From CAKXIK01 sp050947015 (GTDB lineage: Bacteria; Bacillota; Clostridia; Oscillospirales; Acutalibacteraceae), in the NCBI GenBank assembly GCA_050947015.1, contig JBMNVT010000007.1:1-64000 (forward strand): a DNA stretch of 64,000 bases. Direction: 5' to 3'. The notes under the pieces are model-generated. The model saw nothing but the letters and a program-made list of their open reading frames with translations, searched no databases and was not told where the DNA came from. Positions within the stretch are counted from its first letter, which is position 1. Each line of letters begins with the position of its first letter. A program made the translations under genes and the position numbers. Shown in pieces: positions 1 to 8,838 of the stretch.

Positions 1-147
1 TTTGCAGCGCTCAATTTCCTCCAGCGCGGCTTTGGTAAAGCCGGGGTTGATAAAACACATTCCTCGCAAGCGCTCGGGACATCTCTTAACGGCGCCCAGC
101 ACGACATCATTGGCCGCGCGGAACCGTATACTGTTGTGCCTCTGTTT
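1..147 (-). pseudogene. 5'-truncated amidohydrolase fragment (runs off window)
   Basis: Read on the minus strand from 147 to 1 there is an open frame of about 49 residues containing AANDVVLGAV, CPERLRGM and FINPGF. This resembles the segment of PF04909-type (TIM-barrel) amidohydrolases in which a helix is followed by 'P.R..G...INP'. In intact members about 80-100 residues precede this segment. Here an in-frame TGA at 148-150 lies directly before it and no good start is present, so the N-terminal metal-binding HxH part is missing. A 14-codon ORF (MKTEAQQYTVPRGQ, 107-151 minus) with a good Shine-Dalgarno sequence occupies the start region in another frame. The rest of the gene lies outside the window, so its full state is unknown. 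Confidence 0.5.
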
Positions 148-206
148 TCATGCAATCAATTCCTCTGCAAACTACGTTTTGAATAATTATACAATTTCAA
201 AAAATG

Positions 207-2300
207 TTATTCGACCACAATGATCTCATAAGCATCGATCTTATCAAGAGTAACCATCACGCTGCTACCGTTCTTCTGAACATTCTTTATCTTCGCGCCT
301 CTTACAGAACGTAGGGAATATTCTGCCTTATCGACCCCGAAGCCTTCAAGATTCAGTTGGAATTCCACATTGTAAAGCGGAGTGATGCTTTCGATAGGCC
401 TGGCCATTGCCCCGGTAAGGTTGATGATGTGCAGGATGAACCGATCTTTTTGCTTTCTGAGCACCACTTCATACAAACCGGGCGCATCAGAAATCACCGT
501 GGGACGGGAAGTGAGTTCACAGTATCGCCTGATGATCTTCGCATAATCAGGGATATTTCTTTCATTCGTTGCCGTTTCGCCGTAGTTCCCGCTGATGTAA
601 TACGCCGTGCCCTTGCCATACTTGCGCTTGAGAACGGAGGGATACCGGTCTTCCGTCGGAATATTTGCATAGGTGCTCGGCATGGGATGGTTGGTTCGCA
701 TAAGGACCTCGGTATCGTCCGCAACGCTCCATTCCATGTTCAGAACGGGAGCGGGAATTCGGAAGAAGGAGAGGGTGTCAAGCAGCTCGTCATTCTTCTG
801 TTTGAACATATAGGATGTGCCGATATCGGGGGACTTCAGAATTTTTGGTGTGCCAACAAGACCGAATACCTTGCCGAGCTTGGAACTGCCGACAAAACTG
901 CCGTCCTCGTTGTACATGCCGATATCAAAATTGCCCAGAACATTTCCGCCCGCGGCAACGTATTCCTCAATTATGGCTGCCTCGTCGTCGGAAAGGCAGG
1001 CCACTTCCGGGAAGATAACGGAATCGTATTGATAAATTATTTTGTTGATGATGCTTGTTTCGTCGATGATATCGAATTGGATATGATTTCTTGCAAGCAT
1101 ATCGTAGGTGGAGATCAGGGCGCTGTAATGGTCGCCCCGTTCGGGATATCCGGCTTTTCTTGCAGCGACAAAGTCGCTGTCTCCTACGCTGGAAGCATAA
1201 TTATTGGCAGTATTCTGCGACCACATCAGCGCTACTCTTGCACATGTTTTAGACGGGCCGAAAATATCCTTATGATTTAGTACAAAGTTGTTCATTTCAC
1301 GTGCCTTAAGGCAGGACTTGGTATTCATAAATTCGGAAGCGGAGAAATGAACGCCATACCAGATGTTAGAACCGTTTGCATAACTTTGTGCATAAGAGAG
1401 CAGCGTCTCTGCTGGAGTGTGCATATAGTATGGAATGGCTGACTGATTCCCGGCAAAAAAGCAAACGATCGGCTTTTTGCCTTTTAGGGTATCGCCTTCA
1501 ATTCCCTCGAGATATTTTGCCTGGGAACTCAGCTGCCAGATCCCGTGCGCCCCCATCTGAGCCGCATGGAATCCGCCCTCGGTGCCGAGAATGTCAACAT
1601 AGTTGTAAACCTTTCGGGTATTGTTTCCGGTAACGTCAGCTCTGAGCGCTGAATTGTTCAGGTAAAGTGCAATTTCGGGGTTCATACGTTTCACCGTCTC
1701 ATATGCTTCCTTGATATGCTGTGTTACGGATTCAATACGCATCGTCTGAAGCTCGATCCTTGTCGCTTCGAAAATAGAATGACCAAAACGTTTTTCAAAG
1801 TCCGCTCTGCATGTTTCACAGTAGCATCCGTTGTCACGCATGACCGGCCCATCCAAAAAAACGCCGTCGATATCATGCCGGCAAAGAGCTTCCAGCTCCT
1901 TCAGAAAATTTTTGTGCCATGCACCGTGGGGGTTGACGCAGACCAGATTGTAGACAGAGTATGCCGGCATCTTCTCGCCGTCCTTTGTCAACTGAAGCCA
2001 ATCGGGGTGCTCTGAGGCAATGGAGTCGCTGATGCAGTGGGTATTGTGATATACGATTTCACGCAGGCCGTGCGCGCGGGATTTTTTCAGATACCGATCC
2101 AGCTTTTCCCCGTGTTCCTTTTCGTTGTAATAACCCATATGTCCTTTTGCCACAAGATGGAGAAGCTGTTCGGTATTGAATCCATATTTGGAAACGTATT
2201 CGTCTAATACCCATTCGTCGGGATCCCCCATACTGCACTGAACTGCGCTTATGGTAAGGGGCTGCTCCTGCCACCAATGTTTTTTCTTTTCTGTTTTCAT
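207..2300 (-). CDS. GHL6-like glycoside hydrolase with GH42-type trimerisation domain
   Basis: Predicted 697-residue cytoplasmic enzyme (no signal peptide). The first ~330 residues look like a TIM barrel of the hypothetical glycosyl hydrolase 6 type: an early YHNTHCISDS strand, PDWLQ, then GVFLDG and a CYCETC pair typical of these proteins. Residues ~360-560 resemble the beta-galactosidase trimerisation domain (flavodoxin-like, with YDSVIFPEVACLSDDEA and YVAAGGNVLG). The ATG at 2300 is chosen because AGAGGA lies 9-10 nt upstream; the in-frame ATG at 2309 overlaps that site. It is the last gene after the three ABC importer genes on the same strand, so it probably acts on an imported oligosaccharide. 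The family is poorly characterised and the substrate cannot be named. Confidence 0.75.
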   Translation of the reverse strand: MKTEKKKHWWQEQPLTISAVQCSMGDPDEWVLDEYVSKYGFNTEQLLHLVAKGHMGYYNEKEHGEKLDRYLKKSRAHGLREIVYHNTHCISDSIASEHPDWLQLTKDGEKMPAYSVYNLVCVNPHGAWHKNFLKELEALCRHDIDGVFLDGPVMRDNGCYCETCRADFEKRFGHSIFEATRIELQTMRIESVTQHIKEAYETVKRMNPEIALYLNNSALRADVTGNNTRKVYNYVDILGTEGGFHAAQMGAHGIWQLSSQAKYLEGIEGDTLKGKKPIVCFFAGNQSAIPYYMHTPAETLLSYAQSYANGSNIWYGVHFSASEFMNTKSCLKAREMNNFVLNHKDIFGPSKTCARVALMWSQNTANNYASSVGDSDFVAARKAGYPERGDHYSALISTYDMLARNHIQFDIIDETSIINKIIYQYDSVIFPEVACLSDDEAAIIEEYVAAGGNVLGNFDIGMYNEDGSFVGSSKLGKVFGLVGTPKILKSPDIGTSYMFKQKNDELLDTLSFFRIPAPVLNMEWSVADDTEVLMRTNHPMPSTYANIPTEDRYPSVLKRKYGKGTAYYISGNYGETATNERNIPDYAKIIRRYCELTSRPTVISDAPGLYEVVLRKQKDRFILHIINLTGAMARPIESITPLYNVEFQLNLEGFGVDKAEYSLRSVRGAKIKNVQKNGSSVMVTLDKIDAYEIIVVE

Positions 2301-2360
2301 AAAATCCATTCCTCTGCAAATTACCACAGCCCTCGCGGGCTCTTTGTTTCCATTCTTTCA

Positions 2361-2398
2361 AAAGCAGGAGGAAAACATTTCTGTTTTCCTCCTGCTTT
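2361..2398 (-). terminator. Perfect 16-bp hairpin between importer gene and hydrolase gene
   Basis: Arms 2361-2376 and 2383-2398 are exact reverse complements with a 6-nt loop; on the minus strand the stem ends in TTTT. It could terminate or attenuate transcription after the solute-binding protein gene, or protect the 3' end of that mRNA. The U run is short, so partial readthrough into the hydrolase gene is likely. Confidence 0.6.
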
Positions 2399-2472
2399 CT
2401 TTCATGTTTCAGGATGCGATAGCATGAATTAGTTTCGTTTTAAGCGGACGACCGCATTACAGAATCTGCAAA

Positions 2473-4077
2473 TCAGCCCTTCCAAGCCTTATAAGCCTTG
2501 TTCATGATGTCCATCCACTTCTGTCCATCATACTCGTTCAACATTTCCTGCTGGAATTTTGCATATTCTTCTTTGGTCAGAGGGCGCTTGCCTTCGACAA
2601 AATCCTGGAACTGCAGTATGAAATAGTCTTTGAGCTGGGTTTTGATATCGGTAGCGGTCTGCTCTTCTTTATCGCCGAAGAACTTCTTCGGAATGCTGAA
2701 CGGAATGGGAGCAAGCCACTCGTGCTCCTTATACATCATAGCGCCCGGGTAAGAGTATTTGCCATAGGAAACCAGCTCGTAAGCCGTGGTGTCGGTGATC
2801 ATACCGAACAGCTGAACGCGGCTGGCTCTCCATATGTCTGCTTTCATGTCACCCGTGAAATCGTTCAAAACGGTGGGAACGTCATCGGTGAAGGTCGGCT
2901 TGCCGTCGACCATGTTGTAGGTTTCGCCTTCAATACCGTAGTTTCTCCAAAGATAATACTTTTCGGAAAGAACCGTATCCAGAATGGAAAGGCAGGTTTC
3001 CGGATACTTCGTATCCGCGTTGATGCACCACTGGTCGGACGAAGAGACGGTTCCGTTGGACCACATGTACGGCTTGTAGCCGTCTTCCGTTACCGGCAGT
3101 GCGATGGCGCCCATTTCAAATTTGGAGTTGGGATCCTTTTCGCGGATCGGGTTAGTCAGGGCTTCGCAGCGGACAAAGTAATCTCTGCAGACAAAGGCCT
3201 GCGAAGTGCTCATTTTTTCTTCCCACATTTCGGTGGTGTTCAGGGAATATTCCGGATCGATCAGCCCCTCGTTCCAAAGCGTATTGAGGTAAGTGAGGAG
3301 CTTGTACAGCCGGTCGTCGATAGACGCAACAACATACTGCTTGGTGATATCGTCATAAAATGCTTCCGAACAGTAAAGACCAAAGCTGGTGCAGAAGGTA
3401 TCGAAAAGACCAGACACGCCGCTGCGGAGCGTAAACGGAGCTTTGCCGGTTTCCTTCTTAATGGCGCGGAGCAGGCCGGTAAAGCTGTCGATCGTGCCGT
3501 CATACTCGTAACCGATATCTTTGATCACGTCTGTACGAGCCAGAATGCCGTACCAGTAGAACGGCTCGGAATAGCGGCCGCAAATGGAGTACAACGTCTG
3601 ATTGCCGTCATAGTCCAAAGCATAACGGGTTTCATCGTTGTCGTTGTATTTTGCGATATTCGGGTATTTGTCCAGATAATCGTCGATGCAGAGAAGGAGA
3701 CCATCCTCAACATAACCGGCCGTGTCGTCGTGGTTGGGGGAAAAGAAGATATCCGGTGTGTCGCCGCCGGAGATGGCAAGATTCAGCTTTGTCAGATATT
3801 CTTCACCGGTAACTCCCCATTCGTACCAGGTGATCTCTGCATTGCAGTCCTTGGCAAGCTCGATGCAGGGATCCCATTCTGCCGGGTTGACAGGGGCGTT
3901 CGCATCGCGAATATAGGAGATGCTGATTTTGGCAGGTTCAGTAACCTCTGCGGATGAGGGAGCTTCGCTTGAAGGGGCAGCGCTGCCGGTGCTGCTGGCC
4001 GTGTTGCCTGCACAACCGGCAAATATGCATACGGTTGTAAGAACAGCGAGCAGCATGGCAAGAATTTTTTTGCTCAT
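2473..4077 (-). CDS. Sugar ABC transporter solute-binding lipoprotein (LplA/YtcQ-like)
   Basis: 534 residues. The N-terminus MSKKILAML is followed by a hydrophobic stretch and the lipobox FAGC with the lipidated Cys at 22, then a Ser/Ala-rich linker and a family-1 extracellular solute-binding fold rich in Asp/Trp/Tyr, as in carbohydrate binders. The start at 4077 is set by TGGAGGAAA 7-8 nt upstream and by the signal peptide; the longer open frame upstream only overlaps the permease gene. It lies 65 nt downstream of the inner permease gene and forms an importer with the two permeases. As is usual for the LplABC/YteP-YtcP type, no ATPase gene is present; a shared ATPase such as MsmX encoded elsewhere is expected (inference). 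Confidence 0.92.
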   Translation of the reverse strand: MSKKILAMLLAVLTTVCIFAGCAGNTASSTGSAAPSSEAPSSAEVTEPAKISISYIRDANAPVNPAEWDPCIELAKDCNAEITWYEWGVTGEEYLTKLNLAISGGDTPDIFFSPNHDDTAGYVEDGLLLCIDDYLDKYPNIAKYNDNDETRYALDYDGNQTLYSICGRYSEPFYWYGILARTDVIKDIGYEYDGTIDSFTGLLRAIKKETGKAPFTLRSGVSGLFDTFCTSFGLYCSEAFYDDITKQYVVASIDDRLYKLLTYLNTLWNEGLIDPEYSLNTTEMWEEKMSTSQAFVCRDYFVRCEALTNPIREKDPNSKFEMGAIALPVTEDGYKPYMWSNGTVSSSDQWCINADTKYPETCLSILDTVLSEKYYLWRNYGIEGETYNMVDGKPTFTDDVPTVLNDFTGDMKADIWRASRVQLFGMITDTTAYELVSYGKYSYPGAMMYKEHEWLAPIPFSIPKKFFGDKEEQTATDIKTQLKDYFILQFQDFVEGKRPLTKEEYAKFQQEMLNEYDGQKWMDIMNKAYKAWKG

Positions 4078-4142
4078 TTTTTTTCCTCCAGTTTTTAATT
4101 TTTTATACAAACGCAGCTTGCGTTTATATCGTGCGGGTAGAA

Positions 4143-5006
4143 TCAACCCTTGACGGCGCCGATCATAATACCCTTGACGAGGTATTTCTGAATCAGCGGA
4201 TAAAGGATCAGCATCGGTATCATGGAAACAATGACGACCGAATACTTCAGCGAGGTCGCGGTAACGATCTCGCTGCTCCCTTGCGCGGCCATGTCCATCT
4301 CTCCGGCCAGAACGACCGAGCGGATGATGAGCTGCAGCGGAAACTTGTCGGCATCCCGCAGGTAAATAAATTCCGTGAACCAGGAGTTCCATCGGCCGAC
4401 GGCGTAAAAGAGAACCATTGTGCTGATGATCGGTGTGGAAAGCGGTAAAATGATTTTTAACAGGATCGCCATATCGCTGGCGCCGTCAAGCTTGGCGGAT
4501 TCCTCCATGGATATGGGGAGCTGCTCAAAAAAGGTGCGCATCAGGATCATGTTGTAAGCGCTGCAGCATCCGGGCAGAACGATTGCCCATATGCTGTTCA
4601 TGAGTCCGAGCTCCTTTATATTCAAATAACCTGCGACAAGTCCTCCGCTGAACATCATGGTGAATACGATCATTAAATTGAAAAAACGACGCCCCTTCAG
4701 GTACGATTTGGAAAGAGGATAGGCGGTCAATGTGGTAACAACCAACGCAATTGCGGTGCCCACCAGAGTATATAAAAAAGTGTTTTTGTAGGAATTTAAA
4801 AAGTTGTTTACAGAGGCGACCTTTTTATAGGCGTCCAGGTTAAAGCCGATCGGCCAAAGCCATACGTCGTTTTGCATAACCGACACGCTGTCGCTTAAGG
4901 AAACAGCCAGAATATAGATAAACGGGTAAAGAATGATCAGCGTACACAGGCTGAGAATGACCGAAACAGTGATGTAACTGCCGGTGATCTTTTTTCTCGT
5001 TAACAT
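4143..5006 (-). CDS. Carbohydrate ABC transporter permease (LplC/YtcP-like)
   Basis: 287-residue inner-membrane protein with six predicted hydrophobic segments. The N-terminus carries the LYPFIYILAVSLSD segment and the C-terminus ends in KGIMIGAVKG, both characteristic of MalG/LplC-type permeases (binding_protein_dep_transport family). The EAA-like loop is seen in ESAKLDGASDMAIL, where the Gly-containing motif contacts the ATPase. It starts 17 nt after the first permease gene and precedes the binding-protein gene, so the three are cotranscribed. Confidence 0.92.
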   Translation of the reverse strand: MLTRKKITGSYITVSVILSLCTLIILYPFIYILAVSLSDSVSVMQNDVWLWPIGFNLDAYKKVASVNNFLNSYKNTFLYTLVGTAIALVVTTLTAYPLSKSYLKGRRFFNLMIVFTMMFSGGLVAGYLNIKELGLMNSIWAIVLPGCCSAYNMILMRTFFEQLPISMEESAKLDGASDMAILLKIILPLSTPIISTMVLFYAVGRWNSWFTEFIYLRDADKFPLQLIIRSVVLAGEMDMAAQGSSEIVTATSLKYSVVIVSMIPMLILYPLIQKYLVKGIMIGAVKG

Positions 5007-5023
5007 AGCAGCAGCTCCTTTTG

Positions 5024-5971
5024 TTAAAACAGGCTTGTTTCGGAAAGCCGTTTGGATATACTGTTTGAAATTGTGATCATGATAATTCCGATGACCGACT
5101 GAAACAGGTTAACGGCTGTGGAATATCCGTAGTCGTTATCGATCAGGCCGATCCGGTAAACGTATGTACCGATTACGTCGGCGGTCTCGTAAGTGCGCTC
5201 AGTGTACAGCAGCAGGATTCGGTCGGTGCCGCTGGCCAGAATAGAACCGAGACTCATGATGAGCATGACCGAAATGGTGGAGGCGATGCCCGGCAAAGAG
5301 ACATACCAGCATTGGCGGAGCTTTCCCGCGCCATCAATATGCGCTGCCTCGTACAGAGACTGATCGATGCCGGTCAGCGCCGCAATATAAATAACTGCGC
5401 TCCAGCCGGTCTCCTGCCAGATTCCAATCGTGTTATACACGGTACGGAACCACTTGGGGTCTGTTAGAAAGCCAACCTTTGTTCCGCCCATTGATTCGAT
5501 AACAGTGTTGATAACACCGTTTGGTGTGAGAAACTGGAAGAAGATTGAAACAACAATAACAGTGGAAACAAAATGCGGCATATAAGAAACGGTAGTGACC
5601 ACTTTTCGGAACGGGCCGTTGCGGAGTTCATTGACGAGCAGCGCAAAAATCAGGGTGAGCGGCATACTCCAGCACAGATTGGTGATGTTGAGCCAAATGG
5701 TGTTACGGAGCAGCCGCCAAAAGAATTTATAATTGAAGAACCGTTCAAAGTTTTCAAACCCAATCCATGGACTCTTAAAAAAACCGAGCTTGGCTTTAAA
5801 ATCTTCAAACGCCATTAAAATGCCGCCCATGGGTTTGTAACAGAAAATAATAAAATAGGCAAGGCCGGGAATCAGCATCAGATAAAGCCAATAGTGCTTT
5901 TTGAACGCTTGCCCCCAACGTTCACCGCGGTGGCTGGTCAGCTTTTCCCAGTTTTTTGTTTTTGTTGCCAA
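5024..5971 (-). CDS. Carbohydrate ABC transporter permease (LplB/YteP-like)
   Basis: About 315 residues with six hydrophobic segments, starting with the HYWLYLMLIPGLAYFIIFCYKP signature block of LplB-type permeases split over residues ~25-50 and carrying the EAA loop YEAAHIDGAGKLRQ. No ATG is available: the frame opens with TTG codons at 6010 and 5971. I chose 5971 because GGGAG lies 7-8 nt upstream and the family normally begins close to this point. It is the promoter-proximal gene of the importer operon, behind the promoter at 6097-6125. Confidence 0.88.
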   Translation of the reverse strand: MATKTKNWEKLTSHRGERWGQAFKKHYWLYLMLIPGLAYFIIFCYKPMGGILMAFEDFKAKLGFFKSPWIGFENFERFFNYKFFWRLLRNTIWLNITNLCWSMPLTLIFALLVNELRNGPFRKVVTTVSYMPHFVSTVIVVSIFFQFLTPNGVINTVIESMGGTKVGFLTDPKWFRTVYNTIGIWQETGWSAVIYIAALTGIDQSLYEAAHIDGAGKLRQCWYVSLPGIASTISVMLIMSLGSILASGTDRILLLYTERTYETADVIGTYVYRIGLIDNDYGYSTAVNLFQSVIGIIMITISNSISKRLSETSLF

Positions 5972-6096
5972 CGCAAATCTCCCTTTCTCAACTTTGATAT
6001 CGTTACACAAGATCGATATCTCGCTATCTTAATCGTTCACATAATCTTAATAATCTTAAGCTTACGTTCACATAAAACAACGGCTTGTGTAATTGC

Positions 6097-6125
6097 ATTA
6101 TGGTCAATTTGCTGTTATTTGTCAA
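6097..6125 (-). promoter_or_regulatory. Promoter of sugar importer operon
   Basis: On the minus strand TTGACA (6120-6125) is separated by 17 nt from CATAAT (6097-6102), a good sigma-A match. It lies ~125 nt upstream of the first permease gene and is divergent from the AraC-type regulator promoter. Confidence 0.7.
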
Positions 6126-6268
6126 TCTTCAATATTTAATATCTTTCTTCCGAATTTAATATTTTGTTCATTTTTGCGACCATCGGTTTGATAAGGTGCG
6201 GCGCTGGCTTCTTGAGATGCATTAACTTGTTTTTATTAAATTTTGAATATCGCAATAAAAAAAGAATA

Positions 6269-6297
6269 TTGACAAATTCGCCAAATTCGCCAATAAT
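6269..6297 (+). promoter_or_regulatory. Promoter of AraC-type regulator with tandem repeat in spacer
   Basis: TTGACA (6269-6274), 17-nt spacer, AATAAT (6292-6297). From the last A of the -35 box, the spacer consists of two adjacent copies of AAATTCGCC (6274-6282 and 6283-6291). Direct repeats inside a core promoter are a plausible AraC-family autoregulatory site. The intergenic stretch 6011-6357 otherwise shows only AT-rich DNA. Confidence 0.6.
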
Positions 6298-6357
6298 TAT
6301 ATAAGATTTAATGTGTACAAAATGCGGGTTTACTTTAATATGGGAGATTCAATCTGT

Positions 6358-8709
6358 ATGAATTCTGTTTTACCAAACCAAAGCTCCAAGAAAAAACGCC
6401 GGTCAAACCGCTTGTTTTTTAAGCTTTTGATTACCTTTTTGCTTTGCTTTACAATTCCCGTCTGTGCAGCATGCTTTGCTTTTTACTCTATTTCTGTTAA
6501 TGTAATTCAGAAAGAAGTTGAAAATTATAATCATGCTCAGTTGATTTACCTTTCAGACAAACTGGACGATATATTTTCCAAGGCAAAGGATATTCTTTGT
6601 GAATACTCTGTTAAGGATTACATCAATAACAGCTTTAAAACCGCCCGGGACATACTCGACTGTATGGAAGCCTTTCAGGGCACTATGAGTGTAAATACCT
6701 TTATTGACTCCATGTTTGTTTATAACGAAGCAGACGGTTCCATCATTTCCAACAACGGCTCATTTCCTCTGGAAACATATTTTACACGACATTACGACTT
6801 TTCAGAACTTTCTTTCGAAAAGTTACAAAACTTGCACGGTGACAACCGGGGGTTCAGTGTTGTTGGTACTGAACACTATTCACAATATATAACCTCCAAC
6901 CAATACCGTGAAACAGATTCGGTTCTAACCCTGTTCAGTTATACTACCCACAGCCGCAAGATCACGATCGGTATTATGATAAGCTCGTCCGCCATTAACG
7001 CTCTTCTGACCGATAGTGCCAATACTCACAACGGCGAGCTTTACATTTTCGACAGAAATCGAAAATCAATTGTTTCTTCCGAGATGAAGATTGATTTTGG
7101 TGCCTTCTTAAACGAAAATTCTACAGAATTGAATTCCGGCGTGTGGCACAACAGGGACGGAGAAAAAATACTTTTCAATTATACGACTTCTCGTTATGGA
7201 ATGATATTGATCAATGCGGTCCCATGGACAGAGGTTTCAAAAAGTTTGCAGCAGATCACTCGTTTTTCCCTTATGTTAGCAGTTTGTCTGATCGTGATCA
7301 GCTTAATTCTTTCGCTAATACTTTCCAAGCAGATCGCAAGGCCAATTGAAACCGTTTCGACGAATTTGACGCTGAATAGCACTTTCCCGCTTAAACTCAA
7401 CGGTGTAATGGGTCGTTCGACAGAATATATGAATATTTATTCTAAGATCAATCAGTTGCAAAGCAAAAACCAGCATTTACAGTCCGTACTGGATGATAAT
7501 CGGGATTCTTTGCGAAGTTCGTTGTTGCAAGGCCTTTTGTACGCAGACCGTGATATCGATTTTTTAATCTTCCGATTGTCGGAATTGGGTGTTAATTTCA
7601 ATTATCCGTTTTTTTCTGTTGTTTTGCTGAAGATTGACTTATACAAAAATGCCTATGAAACATATTCTACTGATGAACTCAAAAATATTCGAACGGGCGT
7701 ATGTAATCTGGTGTGTTTGTGGGACTATCCCTGTGACAGCTCGGTGCAATCAGTGAAGATTTCCGAAGACGAATTCGCATTGCTCATTAACAGCGTCAGT
7801 CATGATATGGAGATTTTCAGCAAGGAATTTGGTGCGATTTCCCGCTTGGTAGACATAGAAAACGATCAGGCACGCATTACCTTCGCAGTTACACAGTTTA
7901 CCGATTCAGTCAGAAAAATATCCTCTCTGTTCAGTTCTGCGCAAATGGCGATGGAATACCGTTTGATTAACCGGCAAAGTCAGATCGTCAACAGCGAGCG
8001 GCTGACACAGATTGATGATCGGCAGTATCTTGGTATTCCAACAAATGTTGAAGTCTCCGTTACCAATTATATTGCCGTCGGAGATCATGCTTCCGCTATA
8101 CAACTGATTGGTGCACAGATTGATTTCATTATGAAAAATGAGCTCCCTTATGAGTATTTTAAGCATATGCTTTCGTCGTTTGTTAATGCTTTTGTGTTAG
8201 CGCTTTCTTCCCGTAATATCCCGATTGGCGATGTGTTTGACAGCGACCCTTATCAAGAACTGCACTCGTTGACTAATATCGATGAGATTCGTGACTTCTT
8301 TCGATATGCATGCGAAAAAGCGTGCAGTTACATCATGTCCAGCCGAAAGAACAATACTGCCTCTCTGCAGAAGATTCTGAAATATATTCAGGAGAATTAC
8401 CAACGGGATTTTTCTCTTGAGGAAATCAGCCAGTATTCTGGTTTTTCTTCACAATATTTTTCCAGATATTTCAAGGAACAAATGGGGATTACTTTCACTG
8501 ATTATGTTAGCCAGCTTCGCATTCAAAAGGCCAAGAAGTTCCTTGCAGAACCGGACAGCCTTGTCAGTAGTGTTGCTTACGCAGTGGGGTTTGAAAATGT
8601 AAATTCTTTTATTCGGATGTTCAAACGCTATGAGGGAGTTTCTCCGGGAAAGTATAAGTCCTACAGCAGTAAAGACGATGCTTCGGAAGAGAATGAAACG
8701 AAAAAATGA
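6358..8709 (+). CDS. Membrane-bound sensor AraC-family transcriptional regulator
   Basis: 783 residues from the ATG at 6358 (GGGAG 11 nt upstream; a GTG 15 codons earlier is a weaker option). Layout: basic N-terminus KKKRR, first membrane segment at ~19-45, extracytoplasmic Cache-like sensor region to ~300, second membrane segment at ~301-322 (LIVISLILSLILSK), a short linker, a cytoplasmic domain, and a double helix-turn-helix AraC domain at ~670-770 (FSLEEISQYSGFSSQYFSRYFKE and VAYAVGFENVNSFIRMFKRY, each seen as shorter motifs). Such one-piece sensors usually respond to an extracellular sugar and activate a neighbouring importer. It is divergent from the importer operon, which is its likely target together with itself. 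Confidence 0.88.
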   Translation: MNSVLPNQSSKKKRRSNRLFFKLLITFLLCFTIPVCAACFAFYSISVNVIQKEVENYNHAQLIYLSDKLDDIFSKAKDILCEYSVKDYINNSFKTARDILDCMEAFQGTMSVNTFIDSMFVYNEADGSIISNNGSFPLETYFTRHYDFSELSFEKLQNLHGDNRGFSVVGTEHYSQYITSNQYRETDSVLTLFSYTTHSRKITIGIMISSSAINALLTDSANTHNGELYIFDRNRKSIVSSEMKIDFGAFLNENSTELNSGVWHNRDGEKILFNYTTSRYGMILINAVPWTEVSKSLQQITRFSLMLAVCLIVISLILSLILSKQIARPIETVSTNLTLNSTFPLKLNGVMGRSTEYMNIYSKINQLQSKNQHLQSVLDDNRDSLRSSLLQGLLYADRDIDFLIFRLSELGVNFNYPFFSVVLLKIDLYKNAYETYSTDELKNIRTGVCNLVCLWDYPCDSSVQSVKISEDEFALLINSVSHDMEIFSKEFGAISRLVDIENDQARITFAVTQFTDSVRKISSLFSSAQMAMEYRLINRQSQIVNSERLTQIDDRQYLGIPTNVEVSVTNYIAVGDHASAIQLIGAQIDFIMKNELPYEYFKHMLSSFVNAFVLALSSRNIPIGDVFDSDPYQELHSLTNIDEIRDFFRYACEKACSYIMSSRKNNTASLQKILKYIQENYQRDFSLEEISQYSGFSSQYFSRYFKEQMGITFTDYVSQLRIQKAKKFLAEPDSLVSSVAYAVGFENVNSFIRMFKRYEGVSPGKYKSYSSKDDASEENETKK

Positions 8710-8794
8710 TTTTATAAAGAAAGAGGCACAGGAATATCTTGAAAATTTCATGCGTCCTATTAAAGGAACAATTTCTGGCGAAGTTAAGAGGTAA
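8693..8794 (+). CDS. Possible 33-residue small ORF overlapping the AraC gene
   Basis: ATG at 8693, 17 nt inside the end of the regulator gene in another frame, with GGAAG just upstream, running to TAA at 8792-8794. The peptide begins MKRKNDFIKKEAQ and ends GTISGEVKR; it is charged and looks helical. It could be a translationally coupled small protein, or the tail of a gene whose front was deleted. I do not recognise it. Confidence 0.3.
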   Translation: MKRKNDFIKKEAQEYLENFMRPIKGTISGEVKR

Positions 8795-8838
8795 TAACGC
8801 TCCTGAAAAAACAACTCAACTGAAAGAAGGAAAAGAAA

